Assembly: GCF_003284965.1 (NCBI RefSeq)
Contig: NZ_QMEW01000006.1
Location: forward strand, 124,001 to 188,000
Reading direction: 5' to 3'
DNA length: 64,000 nt
Source: Mycolicibacterium sp. GF69
GTDB taxonomy: Bacteria; Actinomycetota; Actinomycetes; Mycobacteriales; Mycobacteriaceae
Positions 25,917 to 34,841 of this stretch are shown here, in pieces. The translations under genes were made by a program, and so were the position numbers. Below the pieces are notes generated by a model that saw nothing but the letters and a program-made list of their open reading frames with translations, ran no database searches and was not told the origin of the DNA. The first letter of the stretch is position 1. Each line of letters begins with the position of its first letter.

Positions 25917-27569
25917 ATGTACGTGACCACGGAGTTCACCGTCCCGGCCGCCGCCGAGATCGTCGCCGCAACGATCGGCGACCGCGAGTTCATCGTCCAG
26001 GGCGACCGTCGCTACACCTACGCCCAGGTCGTCGAGCGCGCCAACCGCCTGGCGGCGTTCCTGCACAGCCGGGGCCTCGGTTGTCATACCGAGCGATCCG
26101 AGCTCGCCGGCCACGAGGTGGGTCAGGACCTGCTGGGCATCTACGCCTACAACGGCCCGGAGTACATCGAAGGCATGCTCGGCTCCTGGCGGGCCCGGGT
26201 CGCACCGTTCAATGTCAACTACCGCTACGTCAAAAACGAATTGCAGTATCTGCTCGACGATTCCGGTGCCACCGCGTTGCTGTACCACGCGACGTTCGCG
26301 CCGCGCGTCGTCGAGGTGCTGCCGGATCTGCCCAACCTGCGGGTGCTGATCCAGATCGCCGACGAATCCGGCAACGATCTGCTCGACGGCGCTGTCGATT
26401 ACGAGTCGATCGTCGGGTCGGGCACGGCGGTGCTGCCGCCGCTGGAGCCCTCGCCCGACGATCTTTACGTGCTCTACACCGGCGGCACGACGGGTATGCC
26501 TAAGGGTGTGCTGTGGCGTCAGCACGACATCTTCATGACGTCGTTCGGTGGTCGCAACATGGCCACCGGAGAGCTGATCACATCCCTCGACGACATTGCC
26601 GCGCGTGTCACGGAGGGCGGCACCAAGATACTCACGCTGCCGCCGCTCATGCACGGCGCCGCCCAGTGGGCCGCCATGACCGCGATGACCACGGGACAGA
26701 CGATCGTGTTCATGGCGAATCCGGGCCATCTCGACGCCGACGAGGTGGTGCGCACTATCGAGCGGGAGAAGGCGCTCGTGGTTCAGGTGGTCGGTGATGC
26801 GGTGGCGCGCCCGCTGGCCGACGCCATCGAACGCGGTTCGGCCGACCTGTCGTCGCTGGCCGTGGTGGCCAACGGCGGGGCACTGTTGACTCCGACCGCC
26901 AAACAGCGACTCATCGACGTCAAACCCGGCCTGATCGTCATGGACGGTGTCGGGTCGTCGGAGACCGGTATCCAGATGAACCACATGTCCGCCCCCGGCA
27001 CCGTGTCGACCGGCAAGTTCAACGCCGGTCCGGACACCTTCGTCGCAGCAGAGGATTTCACCGCGATCCTCGAGCCCGGGCACGACGACAACGGGTGGCT
27101 GGCACAACGCGGTTTCGTCCCACTGGGATACAAGGGGGATGCGGAGAAGACCGCCAAGACATTCCCCGTCATCAACGGTGTGCGCTACTCGATCCCGGGC
27201 GACCGCGCTCGGCACCTGGCCGACGGATCCATCGAACTGCTGGGCCGCGACTCGGTGACCATCAACTCCGGCGGTGAGAAGATCTTCGCCGAGGAAGTCG
27301 AGACCGCTCTGCTGTCGCACCCCGAGGTGGCCGACGTCGTGGTGGCGAGCCGGCCCAGCGAGCGGTGGGGGCAGGAAGTAGTCGCGGTCGTCGCCCTCAC
27401 CGAAGGTGCCGGCGCCGACGCGCAGGAGCTCATCGACCACGCTGCGAATTCGATTGCGCGCTACAAACTTCCGAAAGCGGTGGTGTTCCGGTCGGCGATC
27501 GAACGCAGCCCGGCGGGCAAGGCGGACTACCGGTGGGCCCGCGAGCAGGCGATCAGCGGCGACTCCTGA
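25917..27569 (+). CDS. Acyl-CoA synthetase (FadD/AMP-binding)
   Basis: A 550-residue adenylate-forming ligase. The P-loop motif is YTGGTTGMPKG, then GSSETGIQ (A5), an A8-type segment LLGRDSVTINSGGEKIFAEEVE and the catalytic lysine in SPAGKADYRW. A small insertion near residue 55-65 (TERSELAGHEVGQD) is shared with the ligase at 45.2-46.8 kb, so the two are paralogs of one mycobacterial FadD subgroup. It activates a carboxylic acid to its CoA thioester. It is the last gene of the Rieske operon; its 3' end overlaps the convergent aldehyde dehydrogenase by 17 bases. Confidence 0.92.
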   Translation: MYVTTEFTVPAAAEIVAATIGDREFIVQGDRRYTYAQVVERANRLAAFLHSRGLGCHTERSELAGHEVGQDLLGIYAYNGPEYIEGMLGSWRARVAPFNVNYRYVKNELQYLLDDSGATALLYHATFAPRVVEVLPDLPNLRVLIQIADESGNDLLDGAVDYESIVGSGTAVLPPLEPSPDDLYVLYTGGTTGMPKGVLWRQHDIFMTSFGGRNMATGELITSLDDIAARVTEGGTKILTLPPLMHGAAQWAAMTAMTTGQTIVFMANPGHLDADEVVRTIEREKALVVQVVGDAVARPLADAIERGSADLSSLAVVANGGALLTPTAKQRLIDVKPGLIVMDGVGSSETGIQMNHMSAPGTVSTGKFNAGPDTFVAAEDFTAILEPGHDDNGWLAQRGFVPLGYKGDAEKTAKTFPVINGVRYSIPGDRARHLADGSIELLGRDSVTINSGGEKIFAEEVETALLSHPEVADVVVASRPSERWGQEVVAVVALTEGAGADAQELIDHAANSIARYKLPKAVVFRSAIERSPAGKADYRWAREQAISGDS

Positions 27570-29055
27570 GCCCACGCCTGAGCCGACGCTTGGTCCGGTT
27601 GCGCGCGATGCGCAGCCCGAGCGCGGTCGTCGCGCGCATCGACGGCGTGAACGGCGGGGCCGCACGCCCGGTGATCGTGAACGGCAGATCTGTGCCGACC
27701 ACGGTGCGGTAGTGGCTGAACGCGTCGAACCCCGCCTTGCCGTGGTAGGCGCCCATCCCGCTGCGACCCACTCCCCCGAATGGTGCCGCGGACGGAATCA
27801 TCTGCGCGGCGAAGTCATTTCGCGCAACGCCGCCGCTGCGAGTGCTGCGGACGAAGCGGCGGAAGCCGTCGTCGTCGGGTCCGTACCAGTAGGCCACCAG
27901 CGGCGACGGGCGTTGGTTGATGTAATAGATCGCCTCGCTCAGGTCGCGGTAGGGCCGCACCGCTAACACGGGACCGAACACCTCCTCCGCGGCGATCCGC
28001 ATCCGGTCGTCGACATCGCGAACGAGCGTGGGAGCGATCTTGCGGGCCGCACGATCGGGCAATACCTCACCGGGCGGGGCGACCGTCTCGACTCGCGCGC
28101 CGTTGGCCCGCGCATCGTCGACGAGCCCAACCACACGATCGAAGTTCGCCTCGTTCACCGACGAGCAATAGTCGTCGTTGTCGGTGATCGTCGGAAACAT
28201 CTGCTGCCACGTCTCTTTCACGATCTCAACGAAGACGTCCTCGCGGTCGTCGGGCACGAAGACGTAGTCGGGACAGACACAGACCTGTCCTCCGTTGATC
28301 ATCCGCGATCGTGCGATGCGCGCCGCCGACCTGGCGAGATCCGCATCCCGCCCAACGACGACCGGATTCTTGCCGCCGAGTTCGAGCGTCACGGGTACCA
28401 GGTTCTTGGCGGCCGCCCGTTGCACCAGCGCGCCGACCGAGGGCGAACCGGTAAAGAACAGGTGGTCGAACGGAAGTGACGAGAACTCCGCCGCCACATC
28501 CGGCCCGCCGGTGATCACGTCGAGTTCGGCGACATCGAAGTACCTCGGCGCCAACATCTTCAGTAGGTCGGCGGTGCGCGGCGTGATCTCCGACATCTTG
28601 ATCATCACGCGGTTGCCCGCGGCGAAGGCCGCCGCGGCCGGTAGCACGACGAGGTTCAGCGGAAAGTTCCACGGACCGATAATCCCCACCACCCCCAACG
28701 GTGACGGTTCGATCTCGGCGCGCAGACCGAACAACCGACCCGCGCGCATCAATTTCGTCGCCCGCATCCACTGCGCAACATGGGATCTGGTGTGCTCGAT
28801 GACCGATACCATGCCCAGGATCTCGGTGAACAGTGAGCCCGCCTTCGGCCGCGTGCCGTAGTCGGCCGCCATCGCCTCGACGAAGTCGTCAGCGTTGTCC
28901 AGCACGAGTGCGAGCAGACGGTCGATGCGATGCCGCCGCACCGCAGCGCTCGGTGGACCGTCGGCGAGGAACGCGCGTCGCTGCCCGTCGAGGTTTTCGG
29001 CCATCGACGTCTGCGCCGCGTCCTCGACGGCCACTTGAATTGTGCTCTCGCTCAT
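27553..29055 (-). CDS. Aldehyde dehydrogenase (class-3-like)
   Basis: A 500-residue NAD(P)-dependent dehydrogenase that turns aldehydes into acids. The general base is E225 in LELGGK and the nucleophile is C259 in GGQVCV. The cofactor loop FTGSPSVG and the Rossmann entry PWNFPLNLVVLPA are intact. The C-terminal tail after SHYRTVV is long and Arg-rich. It is similar in build to the coniferyl-aldehyde/fatty-aldehyde group. A degenerate operator lies 46 bases before its start, shared with the divergent SDR. The 3' end overlaps fadD. Confidence 0.9.
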   Translation of the reverse strand: MSESTIQVAVEDAAQTSMAENLDGQRRAFLADGPPSAAVRRHRIDRLLALVLDNADDFVEAMAADYGTRPKAGSLFTEILGMVSVIEHTRSHVAQWMRATKLMRAGRLFGLRAEIEPSPLGVVGIIGPWNFPLNLVVLPAAAAFAAGNRVMIKMSEITPRTADLLKMLAPRYFDVAELDVITGGPDVAAEFSSLPFDHLFFTGSPSVGALVQRAAAKNLVPVTLELGGKNPVVVGRDADLARSAARIARSRMINGGQVCVCPDYVFVPDDREDVFVEIVKETWQQMFPTITDNDDYCSSVNEANFDRVVGLVDDARANGARVETVAPPGEVLPDRAARKIAPTLVRDVDDRMRIAAEEVFGPVLAVRPYRDLSEAIYYINQRPSPLVAYWYGPDDDGFRRFVRSTRSGGVARNDFAAQMIPSAAPFGGVGRSGMGAYHGKAGFDAFSHYRTVVGTDLPFTITGRAAPPFTPSMRATTALGLRIARNRTKRRLRRGLRSRR

Positions 29056-29101
29056 CGCACCACCATCTCCAGAAGTGATTGTCTGCAGAGCCCGAATTGT
29101 T

Positions 29102-29120
29102 TACTGTCGTGCTTACAGTC
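29102..29120. promoter_or_regulatory. Island operator copy 3
   Basis: TACTGTCG-TGC-TTACAGTC matches the consensus at 13 of 16 positions. It sits between the divergent aldehyde dehydrogenase and SDR genes, 46 and 52 bases from their starts. Confidence 0.6.
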
Positions 29121-29172
29121 GGCCATTCGAATAGTACGCCGCTGGCGCGCGGCAGCAGAGGAAACGGTGCAG

Positions 29173-29955
29173 ATGAGCGACAAACGCAAGGTCGTGGTGG
29201 TCGGTGCGGGTTCGGGAATCGGTGCCGCCGTCGCGAGCCATCTCCACGAGTGCGGTGACCACGTGCTCGCCGTCGACGTGCGCGATCACCAGACGCCCGC
29301 TACGGAATACGCTCGCTGCGACCTGCGCGACCCCGCAGACATCCGCCGGCTGCTCGACTCGACTGGCCCGGGCTGGGACATGCTCGCGCATGTCGCAGGC
29401 GTTCCGGGCACCGCACCACCAGCGGACGTCCTCACGGTCAACTATCTGGGTATGCGACTGGTCGCCGAAGGAATGCTGCCACTGCTGCGCGAGGGCGGGT
29501 CGATCGTCGCGGTCGCCTCCACCGCAGCGCTGGGTTGGGACCAGCGCATCGAGACACTGAACGGGCTGCTCGACCTCACCAAGGCTGACGCCGTCGCGCG
29601 TTGGCAGGCGGAGCAGGATCCCGACTATCCGGTGTACAGCACGTCCAAGCAGGCGGTCATTCTGTACGCCAAACGTCTTGCGGGCCCGGCATGGGCCAAG
29701 TACGGCGTGCGGGTGAATACGGTGAGCCCCGGCCCGGTCGAGACGCCGATCCTCACCGACTTCGAACAGACCATGGGCAAGGAGGTCTTGGACATGTGCA
29801 AGGCCGCCGTCGGGCGCCATGCCTCGGTCGACGACATCGTGCCGGTGATCTCGTTCCTCGGCTCCGCGCAGGCGCGCTGGATCACGGGACAGGATCTTCA
29901 GGTCGACGCGGGGTTCATCAGCTCCATGACCGCGGGCACACCTGTCCAGCTCTGA
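29173..29955 (+). CDS. SDR of 3-alpha-hydroxysteroid dehydrogenase type
   Basis: A 260-residue short-chain dehydrogenase. The cofactor motif GAGSGIG is near residues 11-17; VDVRD suggests NAD preference. The catalytic motif is YSTSK. It carries a long insert (about residues 119-150, with LDLTKADAVARWQAEQDPDYPVYSTSK) between the serine strand and the tyrosine. That insert resembles the one in Comamonas 3-alpha-HSD/carbonyl reductase, so a hydroxysteroid or similar ring alcohol is a reasonable guess. The ATG after CAG at 29173 is preferred; the frame is open further upstream, but there it runs through the operator. Confidence 0.87.
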   Translation: MSDKRKVVVVGAGSGIGAAVASHLHECGDHVLAVDVRDHQTPATEYARCDLRDPADIRRLLDSTGPGWDMLAHVAGVPGTAPPADVLTVNYLGMRLVAEGMLPLLREGGSIVAVASTAALGWDQRIETLNGLLDLTKADAVARWQAEQDPDYPVYSTSKQAVILYAKRLAGPAWAKYGVRVNTVSPGPVETPILTDFEQTMGKEVLDMCKAAVGRHASVDDIVPVISFLGSAQARWITGQDLQVDAGFISSMTAGTPVQL

Positions 29956-29984
29956 CAGCCCGAATCTATCGTCATGAAGACCTA

Positions 29985-30003
29985 TACTGTAACCTTTACA
30001 GTA
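29985..30003. promoter_or_regulatory. Island operator copy 4 (perfect)
   Basis: TACTGTAA-CCT-TTACAGTA is an exact consensus match, 43 bases before the P450 start. Because the TetR gene follows the P450 in the same operon, this site implies autoregulation. Confidence 0.8.
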
Positions 30004-30046
30004 CCCATGCGGGTTACCTGTCCGGACCAGACGAGGGAGATCAGCC

Positions 30047-31255
30047 GTGGATAGCCCCGTACAGGATGTCGCGGTCGAGGAGACATTCGACCTGCTGCGC
30101 GATCCCTATCCCCTGTTCGCACAGAAGCGACGGGAGACCAGCGGCGTGTTCCGCGGCAGCGTCATGGACTGGTCCAAGATGCCGGAGGCCATGCCGGAGA
30201 ACCTCTATGCGGCAGTGTCTTTTGACGCGGTAAACCGTGTCTTTCGGGACGGCAAGGTCTTCAACTCCGAGATCTATGACAGCACCATCGGGTTGTTCAT
30301 CGGCCCCACGATCCTGGCGATGGAGGGCAAGAAGCACTGGGATCATCGCAATCTGGTGTCCTCGGCGTTCAAATCGAAGTCGTTGGCGCGGTGGGAACCA
30401 GAGGTGGTGCGGCCGGTCGTCACCGCGCTGATCGACGAGTTCGTCGAGACCGGAAGCGCCGATCTGGTACGGGATTTCACGTTGGAATTCCCGACCCGCG
30501 TGATCTCCAGCCTGCTGGGGCTACCCGAGGAGGATCTGCCGTGGTTCCGCAAGCGGGCGGTCGAGTTGATCAGCTATCACGTCAAGTACAAGCGCGCATT
30601 CGAGGCGTCCGCGGCGCTGAAGGACTACTTCCTGGCCCAGATCGAGCAGCGTCGATCCAAGCCGACCGAGGACATCATCGGCGATCTGGTCACCGCGGAG
30701 ATCGACGGCGAGAGGCTCAGCGACGAGTCCATCTACTCATTCCTGCGTCTGCTGCTGCCCGCCGGCCTGGAGACCACCTTCCGCTCATCGGGCAATCTGC
30801 TGTATCTACTGCTCACCCACCCCGAGCAGTTCCAGGCCGTTCAGGCGGACCGTGACCTGGTGCCGGCGGCCATCGAGGAAGGCCTGCGGTACGAGACCCC
30901 GCTGACGACCGTGCAGCGCTATGCGACCGTGGAGACAGAACTCGAAGGAGTCACCCTTCCAAAGGGTTCGGTGATCGACGTGTGCATCGGGTCGGCGAAC
31001 CGCGACGAAAAGCGCTGGGAGCGCTCGGAAGAGTTCGACATCTTCCGCAAACGCGTACCCCACATCTCTTTCGCGGCGGGCGAGCACACGTGTATGGGTC
31101 TGCACCTGGCGCGCATGGAGACCCGCGTCGCACTGGAGTGCCTGCTGGATCGGCTGACCGACATCAACCTCGTCACCGACGACAACCCCCTTATCTGGGG
31201 CCAGCCGTTCCGGTCTCCCACCGCGCTTCCGGTCACGTTCGAACCCGCCGGCTGA
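30047..31255 (+). CDS. Cytochrome P450
   Basis: A 402-residue P450 starting at GTG. The I-helix reads LLPAGLETTFRSSG, with Glu in place of the usual Asp before TT. The ExxR motif is in EEGLRYE, and the haem loop is FAAGEHTCMGLHLAR. The N-terminal segment (DLLRDPYPLFAQKRRETSGVF) and the meander region look normal. I do not recognise the CYP family. It is the first gene of a two-gene operon with a TetR regulator, three bases between them, directly under a perfect operator, which ties this P450 closely to the regulatory circuit. Confidence 0.92.
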   Translation: MDSPVQDVAVEETFDLLRDPYPLFAQKRRETSGVFRGSVMDWSKMPEAMPENLYAAVSFDAVNRVFRDGKVFNSEIYDSTIGLFIGPTILAMEGKKHWDHRNLVSSAFKSKSLARWEPEVVRPVVTALIDEFVETGSADLVRDFTLEFPTRVISSLLGLPEEDLPWFRKRAVELISYHVKYKRAFEASAALKDYFLAQIEQRRSKPTEDIIGDLVTAEIDGERLSDESIYSFLRLLLPAGLETTFRSSGNLLYLLLTHPEQFQAVQADRDLVPAAIEEGLRYETPLTTVQRYATVETELEGVTLPKGSVIDVCIGSANRDEKRWERSEEFDIFRKRVPHISFAAGEHTCMGLHLARMETRVALECLLDRLTDINLVTDDNPLIWGQPFRSPTALPVTFEPAG

Positions 31256-31258
31256 ACC

Positions 31259-31900
31259 GTGGCACGAGCCCGCACCGGCGGTACCCGCCAGCGCCGCGAC
31301 CGCGGTTCGATCAGTACAGACGAGATCCTCAACGGCGCAATGGAAGTTGCGCAAGAGATCTCGATCGAGAACCTGAGTATGCCGCAACTGGCCAAGCACC
31401 TCGGCGTCGGAGTCACCAGTATCTACTGGTACTTCCGCCGCAAGGACGATCTGCTGGACGCGATGACGGACCGCGCGCTGGAGCGGTTCGAGTTCACGGA
31501 ACCGACCATCGCTGCGTCGAATTGGCGTGATTCGCTGCGTGATCACGCGTTGACGATGCGCAGGAGGTTTCGTGCGGATCCGATCCTGTGTGATCTGGTG
31601 TTGATCCGCGGACAGTACGGGCACCGCGCGATGCACGGGGCGCTACAGAAACTCGCGCAGCCGATCGGCGCGTTGATCGAAGCGGGGCTCAGCGCCGAGC
31701 AGGCCGCCGAGACGTACGGCGCGATCTCGGTGCACATTCGGGGTTCGGTTGTGCTTGAACGACTCCAAGAGCGCACCGAGGGCTTTCCCACTCAGCGCAC
31801 CGACGGTGGCCGCTACATCGGGTTCGCCGACGACATCGACTTCGGCTATATCCTGGACAGCATCCTCGACCACGCCGAAGCGATCATCACAGCGGCCTAG
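31259..31900 (+). CDS. TetR-family regulator A of the island
   Basis: A 213-residue regulator starting at GTG. After a basic N-terminal arm (RQRRDRGSIS) the helix-turn-helix reads MPQLAKHLGVGVTSIYWYFRRKDDLLDAMTDRAL (about residues 40-73). This is nearly identical to the one in the TetR protein at 51.0 kb. The C-terminal ligand domain contains GAISVHIRGSVVLERL, also shared. It is co-transcribed with the P450 under a perfect operator copy, so it probably represses itself and the island until an acyl-CoA or steroid-like ligand binds (inference). The stop codon lies inside a tandem repeat. Confidence 0.92.
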   Translation: MARARTGGTRQRRDRGSISTDEILNGAMEVAQEISIENLSMPQLAKHLGVGVTSIYWYFRRKDDLLDAMTDRALERFEFTEPTIAASNWRDSLRDHALTMRRRFRADPILCDLVLIRGQYGHRAMHGALQKLAQPIGALIEAGLSAEQAAETYGAISVHIRGSVVLERLQERTEGFPTQRTDGGRYIGFADDIDFGYILDSILDHAEAIITAA

Positions 31901-31958
31901 CGATCATCACAGCGGCGTAGCGACCATCACTGCGGCTTAGCGATCATCACTGTGGCGT
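31879..31958. repeat. Tandem repeat, 20 bases x 4, covering two stop codons
   Basis: Four contiguous copies of a 20-base unit beginning AGCGATCATCAC and ending GCGGCCT or a variant. The first copy holds the end of the TetR gene and the last holds the stop of the convergent aldehyde dehydrogenase. Most boundaries contain TAG, so TetR terminates at the first unit. Confidence 0.9.
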
Positions 31959-33506
31959 AGCGCTGGTCCTCGGTGCCCGGTAGGCCACCGTCTTCGATTC
32001 GAGGTACTGCTCGAAACCCTCGACGCCACACTGCCTGCCGACACCGCTGCTCTTGAAGCCGCCGAACGGTGCGTCGGCCCCGTAGAACATGCCGCCGTTG
32101 ACCCCGAAGGACCCGGTGCGGATACGACTGGCGATCGCCATTCCGCGCTCCAGCGACCGCGACGACACCGCACCCGCCAAACCGAACGCGCTGTCGTTGG
32201 CGATCCGCACCGCCTCGTCGTCGTCGTCGAACGGTAATACCACCAGCACCGGGCCGAACACCTCCTGCTGGGCGATTGCCGCGCTGGTGTCCACGCCGAC
32301 GATGACCGTCGGCGCGACGTAGTGGCCGCCTGCCAGATGCGCGGGAAGGTTCGCGGCCGGGCCGCCGCCGGTAGTGATCTCGGCGCCGTGACTGCGTGCC
32401 TGTTCGATCGCATCGAGGACACGTGTCTGCTGCGCCGCGCTGATCACCGGTCCGACCAGAGTTTCCGGATTGACCGGATCACCCACGGGGACAGCTTGAT
32501 ACGCGGCGGTGATCGTGGCGACGGCCTCGTCGTATCGCGATCGGTGCACCAGCATGCGCGTCGTGGCCGCACATGCCTGGCCCGCGTGCACGCACACCCC
32601 GACCGCCGACCCGACGATCGCGGCCGGCGGAGCGTCGTCGAGCACTATCGACACCGACTTGCCGCCCAGCTCCAGAAACATCCGCTTCATCGTGTCGGCG
32701 CCCTGGCGCATCAACAGCTTGCCGACGGTGGTGGAACCGGTGAACGAGATCATGTCGACGCGGGGATCGGTACCGAGAAGCCCGGCGACGTCGTTGGACG
32801 GCGTCGGTACCACGTTGACGACACCGGGCGGGATGTCGGTGTGTTCGGCGATGAGCCGTCCGAGGCGGGTCGCGTTCCACGGTGTGTTCGGATCGGGTTT
32901 GAGTACGACGGTGTTTCCGGTCGCGAGCGCGGGCCCGAGCTTGTTGAGGATCACCTCGATCGGGAAGTTCGACGGCGTGATCGCGGCGACGACGCCGGCG
33001 GGCACCTTGACCACCGTGCGCACATTGCGCTCCCCGAACAGGCCGCCGCCTTCGAGCGTGCGCTCCCATCCGAAGTCGAGCATCAGCCGCGCTGGGTAGC
33101 GAAGCCCGTCGGCCAGCGGCCAATCGAGTTGTGCGGACTGCGTTGTCATCACCGGGCAGCCGACCTCGGCGATCAGCTCTTCGCGCAGGTCCTCCTGTTC
33201 GGCCTCGATCGCGGACTGCAACTGGTCGAGGCATCTCGCGCGTAACGGCCGGTTGGTGGCCCAATCGGATTTGTCGAAGGCCCGGCGGGCGGCGGCGATC
33301 GCGCGATCCATGTCTTCGGGTTCGGCGGCGGCGGTACTTCCCAACAGCCGGCCGGTGGCCGGACTGAAGTTGTCGAACTGCGCACCCGACGCCGACGTGA
33401 CGAGTTGTCCGTCGATGAGCATTCGCGATTCGGCGCGTTGCCCCGCTCGCTGCCCGACGTCGATGCTGGTCTCGATGCGTTCTTCGGAATCCGTGGCGGA
33501 GCTCAC
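31947..33506 (-). CDS. Aldehyde dehydrogenase
   Basis: A 519-residue NAD-dependent aldehyde dehydrogenase starting at GTG. It has the general base in LELGGKSVSIV, the nucleophile in HAGQACAATTRML, the cofactor loop SFTGSTTVGK and the proline-rich entry TPSNFPIEVILNKLGPAL. The C-terminal GGFKSSGVGRQCGVEGFEQYLESKTV is typical of the ALDH superfamily. It probably oxidises an aldehyde formed by P450 or SDR steps. An operator lies 37 bases before the start. Its last codons are encoded by the tandem repeat it shares with TetR. Confidence 0.93.
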   Translation of the reverse strand: MSSATDSEERIETSIDVGQRAGQRAESRMLIDGQLVTSASGAQFDNFSPATGRLLGSTAAAEPEDMDRAIAAARRAFDKSDWATNRPLRARCLDQLQSAIEAEQEDLREELIAEVGCPVMTTQSAQLDWPLADGLRYPARLMLDFGWERTLEGGGLFGERNVRTVVKVPAGVVAAITPSNFPIEVILNKLGPALATGNTVVLKPDPNTPWNATRLGRLIAEHTDIPPGVVNVVPTPSNDVAGLLGTDPRVDMISFTGSTTVGKLLMRQGADTMKRMFLELGGKSVSIVLDDAPPAAIVGSAVGVCVHAGQACAATTRMLVHRSRYDEAVATITAAYQAVPVGDPVNPETLVGPVISAAQQTRVLDAIEQARSHGAEITTGGGPAANLPAHLAGGHYVAPTVIVGVDTSAAIAQQEVFGPVLVVLPFDDDDEAVRIANDSAFGLAGAVSSRSLERGMAIASRIRTGSFGVNGGMFYGADAPFGGFKSSGVGRQCGVEGFEQYLESKTVAYRAPRTSATPQ

Positions 33507-33543
33507 GCAGCTACCTCGTACAATCGGACTTTGCGGGACGACT

Positions 33544-33562
33544 AACTGTAAAGCTTACAGTA
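33544..33562. promoter_or_regulatory. Island operator copy 5
   Basis: AACTGTAA-AGC-TTACAGTA matches at 15 of 16 positions. It lies between the divergent aldehyde dehydrogenase and CoA-transferase genes, 37 and 32 bases from their starts. Confidence 0.78.
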
Positions 33563-33594
33563 AGTTTATTCAACAGCCGGGACAGGGAGCCGAT

Positions 33595-34821
33595 TTGATC
33601 AAGGTCATGGAGGGCGTGCGCGTCCTCGAGGTCGCACAATTCACGTTCGTTCCCGCGGCGGGGGCGATTCTTGCCGATTGGGGCGCCGACGTCATCAAGG
33701 TCGAACACCCGGTACGTGGGGACACTCAGCGCGGATTCATAAACATGGGCGGGTTTCAGCTCGATCCCGACCGCCATCCGCTGATCGAACATCCCAACCG
33801 CGGTAAGCGCAGCGTCGGCATCGACGTGTCGAAGCCCGAAGGCCAGGAGGTCCTCTACGAGATCGCCAAGACCGCCGACGTCTTCCTCACCAACTACCTT
33901 CCCGCGCAACGTCAGAAGAACAAGTTCGACGTCGAGCACATTCGCGCCGCAAACCCGGACATCATCTATGCGCGCGGCAGCGCATACGGCGACAAGGGCC
34001 CCGAGCGCGACGTCGGCGGTTTCGACGGCACCGCGTTCTGGACGCGCAGCGGCGTCGGGCACGCGTTGACCCCAGAAGAGATCGGCGGCGCGCTGTCACA
34101 GGGCATTCCCGCGTTCGGCGACTCGATCGGCGGGATGAACATCGCGGGTGGCATCTCGGCCGCGCTGTTCCACCGGTTGCGCACCGGCGAGGCGGTCGAA
34201 CTCGACGTCTCGCTGTTGAGCACCGCGTGGTGGGCGGCGGGAGCCAGCGTGACTCAGGGCATGGAGACCGGTGAAACAATGCGCTCGCTCATGCCCGACG
34301 CAACCGGCCCCAGCGTGAACCCGTTCATGGCGAACTATCTGACCTCGGATGGCGGCACGATCAACTTGTGCATCGTCAGCCCGACCGGCTATATCCGGGA
34401 CGCATTCGAGCATCTGGAACTACCCGAACTCGCCGACGACCCCCGCTTCAGCGACGTGATGCCGTTGATCGAGAACGCCGCCGCTGCCGCCGAACTGATC
34501 CGCGAGAAGATCCGCAGCAAGCCGTTCGAGTACTGGCGCCAGCACCTCAAGACCATGAGGGGCCAGTGGGCGCCGTTCCAGAGCCTGCTCGACCTGAACA
34601 CCGACGAGCAGGCGCTCGCCAACGACATGGTCGTCGAGGTCGAGGCCGGCGACGGCGGCGAGCCGTTCAAGGTGGTGCGTGGGCCGGTGCAGTTCAACCA
34701 CGAACCGCTGGAGACGACCCGCGCGCCGCAGGCCAGCGAGCACACCGAGCTGGTGCTGATGGACATCGGCATGGACTGGGACCGCATCGAAGCACTCAAG
34801 GAAAAGGGCGCCATCGCCTGA
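33595..34821 (+). CDS. CaiB/BaiF (class III) CoA-transferase
   Basis: A 408-residue class III CoA-transferase, or a racemase of the same fold. The N-terminal VRVLEVAQFTFVPAAGAILADWGADVIKVEHPVRGD is the family hallmark. It continues with NRGKRSVGIDVSKPEG and the probable catalytic aspartate in GGFDGTAFWTRSG. It moves CoA between acyl-CoA and a free acid, or epimerises an alpha-methylacyl-CoA as AMACR does. The TTG start has AGGGAG six bases upstream; ATG four codons later is the alternative. It is transcribed from a divergent operator-bearing promoter. Confidence 0.9.
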   Translation: MIKVMEGVRVLEVAQFTFVPAAGAILADWGADVIKVEHPVRGDTQRGFINMGGFQLDPDRHPLIEHPNRGKRSVGIDVSKPEGQEVLYEIAKTADVFLTNYLPAQRQKNKFDVEHIRAANPDIIYARGSAYGDKGPERDVGGFDGTAFWTRSGVGHALTPEEIGGALSQGIPAFGDSIGGMNIAGGISAALFHRLRTGEAVELDVSLLSTAWWAAGASVTQGMETGETMRSLMPDATGPSVNPFMANYLTSDGGTINLCIVSPTGYIRDAFEHLELPELADDPRFSDVMPLIENAAAAAELIREKIRSKPFEYWRQHLKTMRGQWAPFQSLLDLNTDEQALANDMVVEVEAGDGGEPFKVVRGPVQFNHEPLETTRAPQASEHTELVLMDIGMDWDRIEALKEKGAIA

Positions 34822-34841
34822 GCGATGCCCTCATTGCGGAG

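Noticed and set aside
25743..27665. 640-residue minus-strand open frame opposite the acyl-CoA synthetase
   Set aside because: It is a GC-rich antisense shadow: low-complexity Arg/Gly/Val composition, no ribosome site and no motif, while the plus strand encodes a complete FadD.
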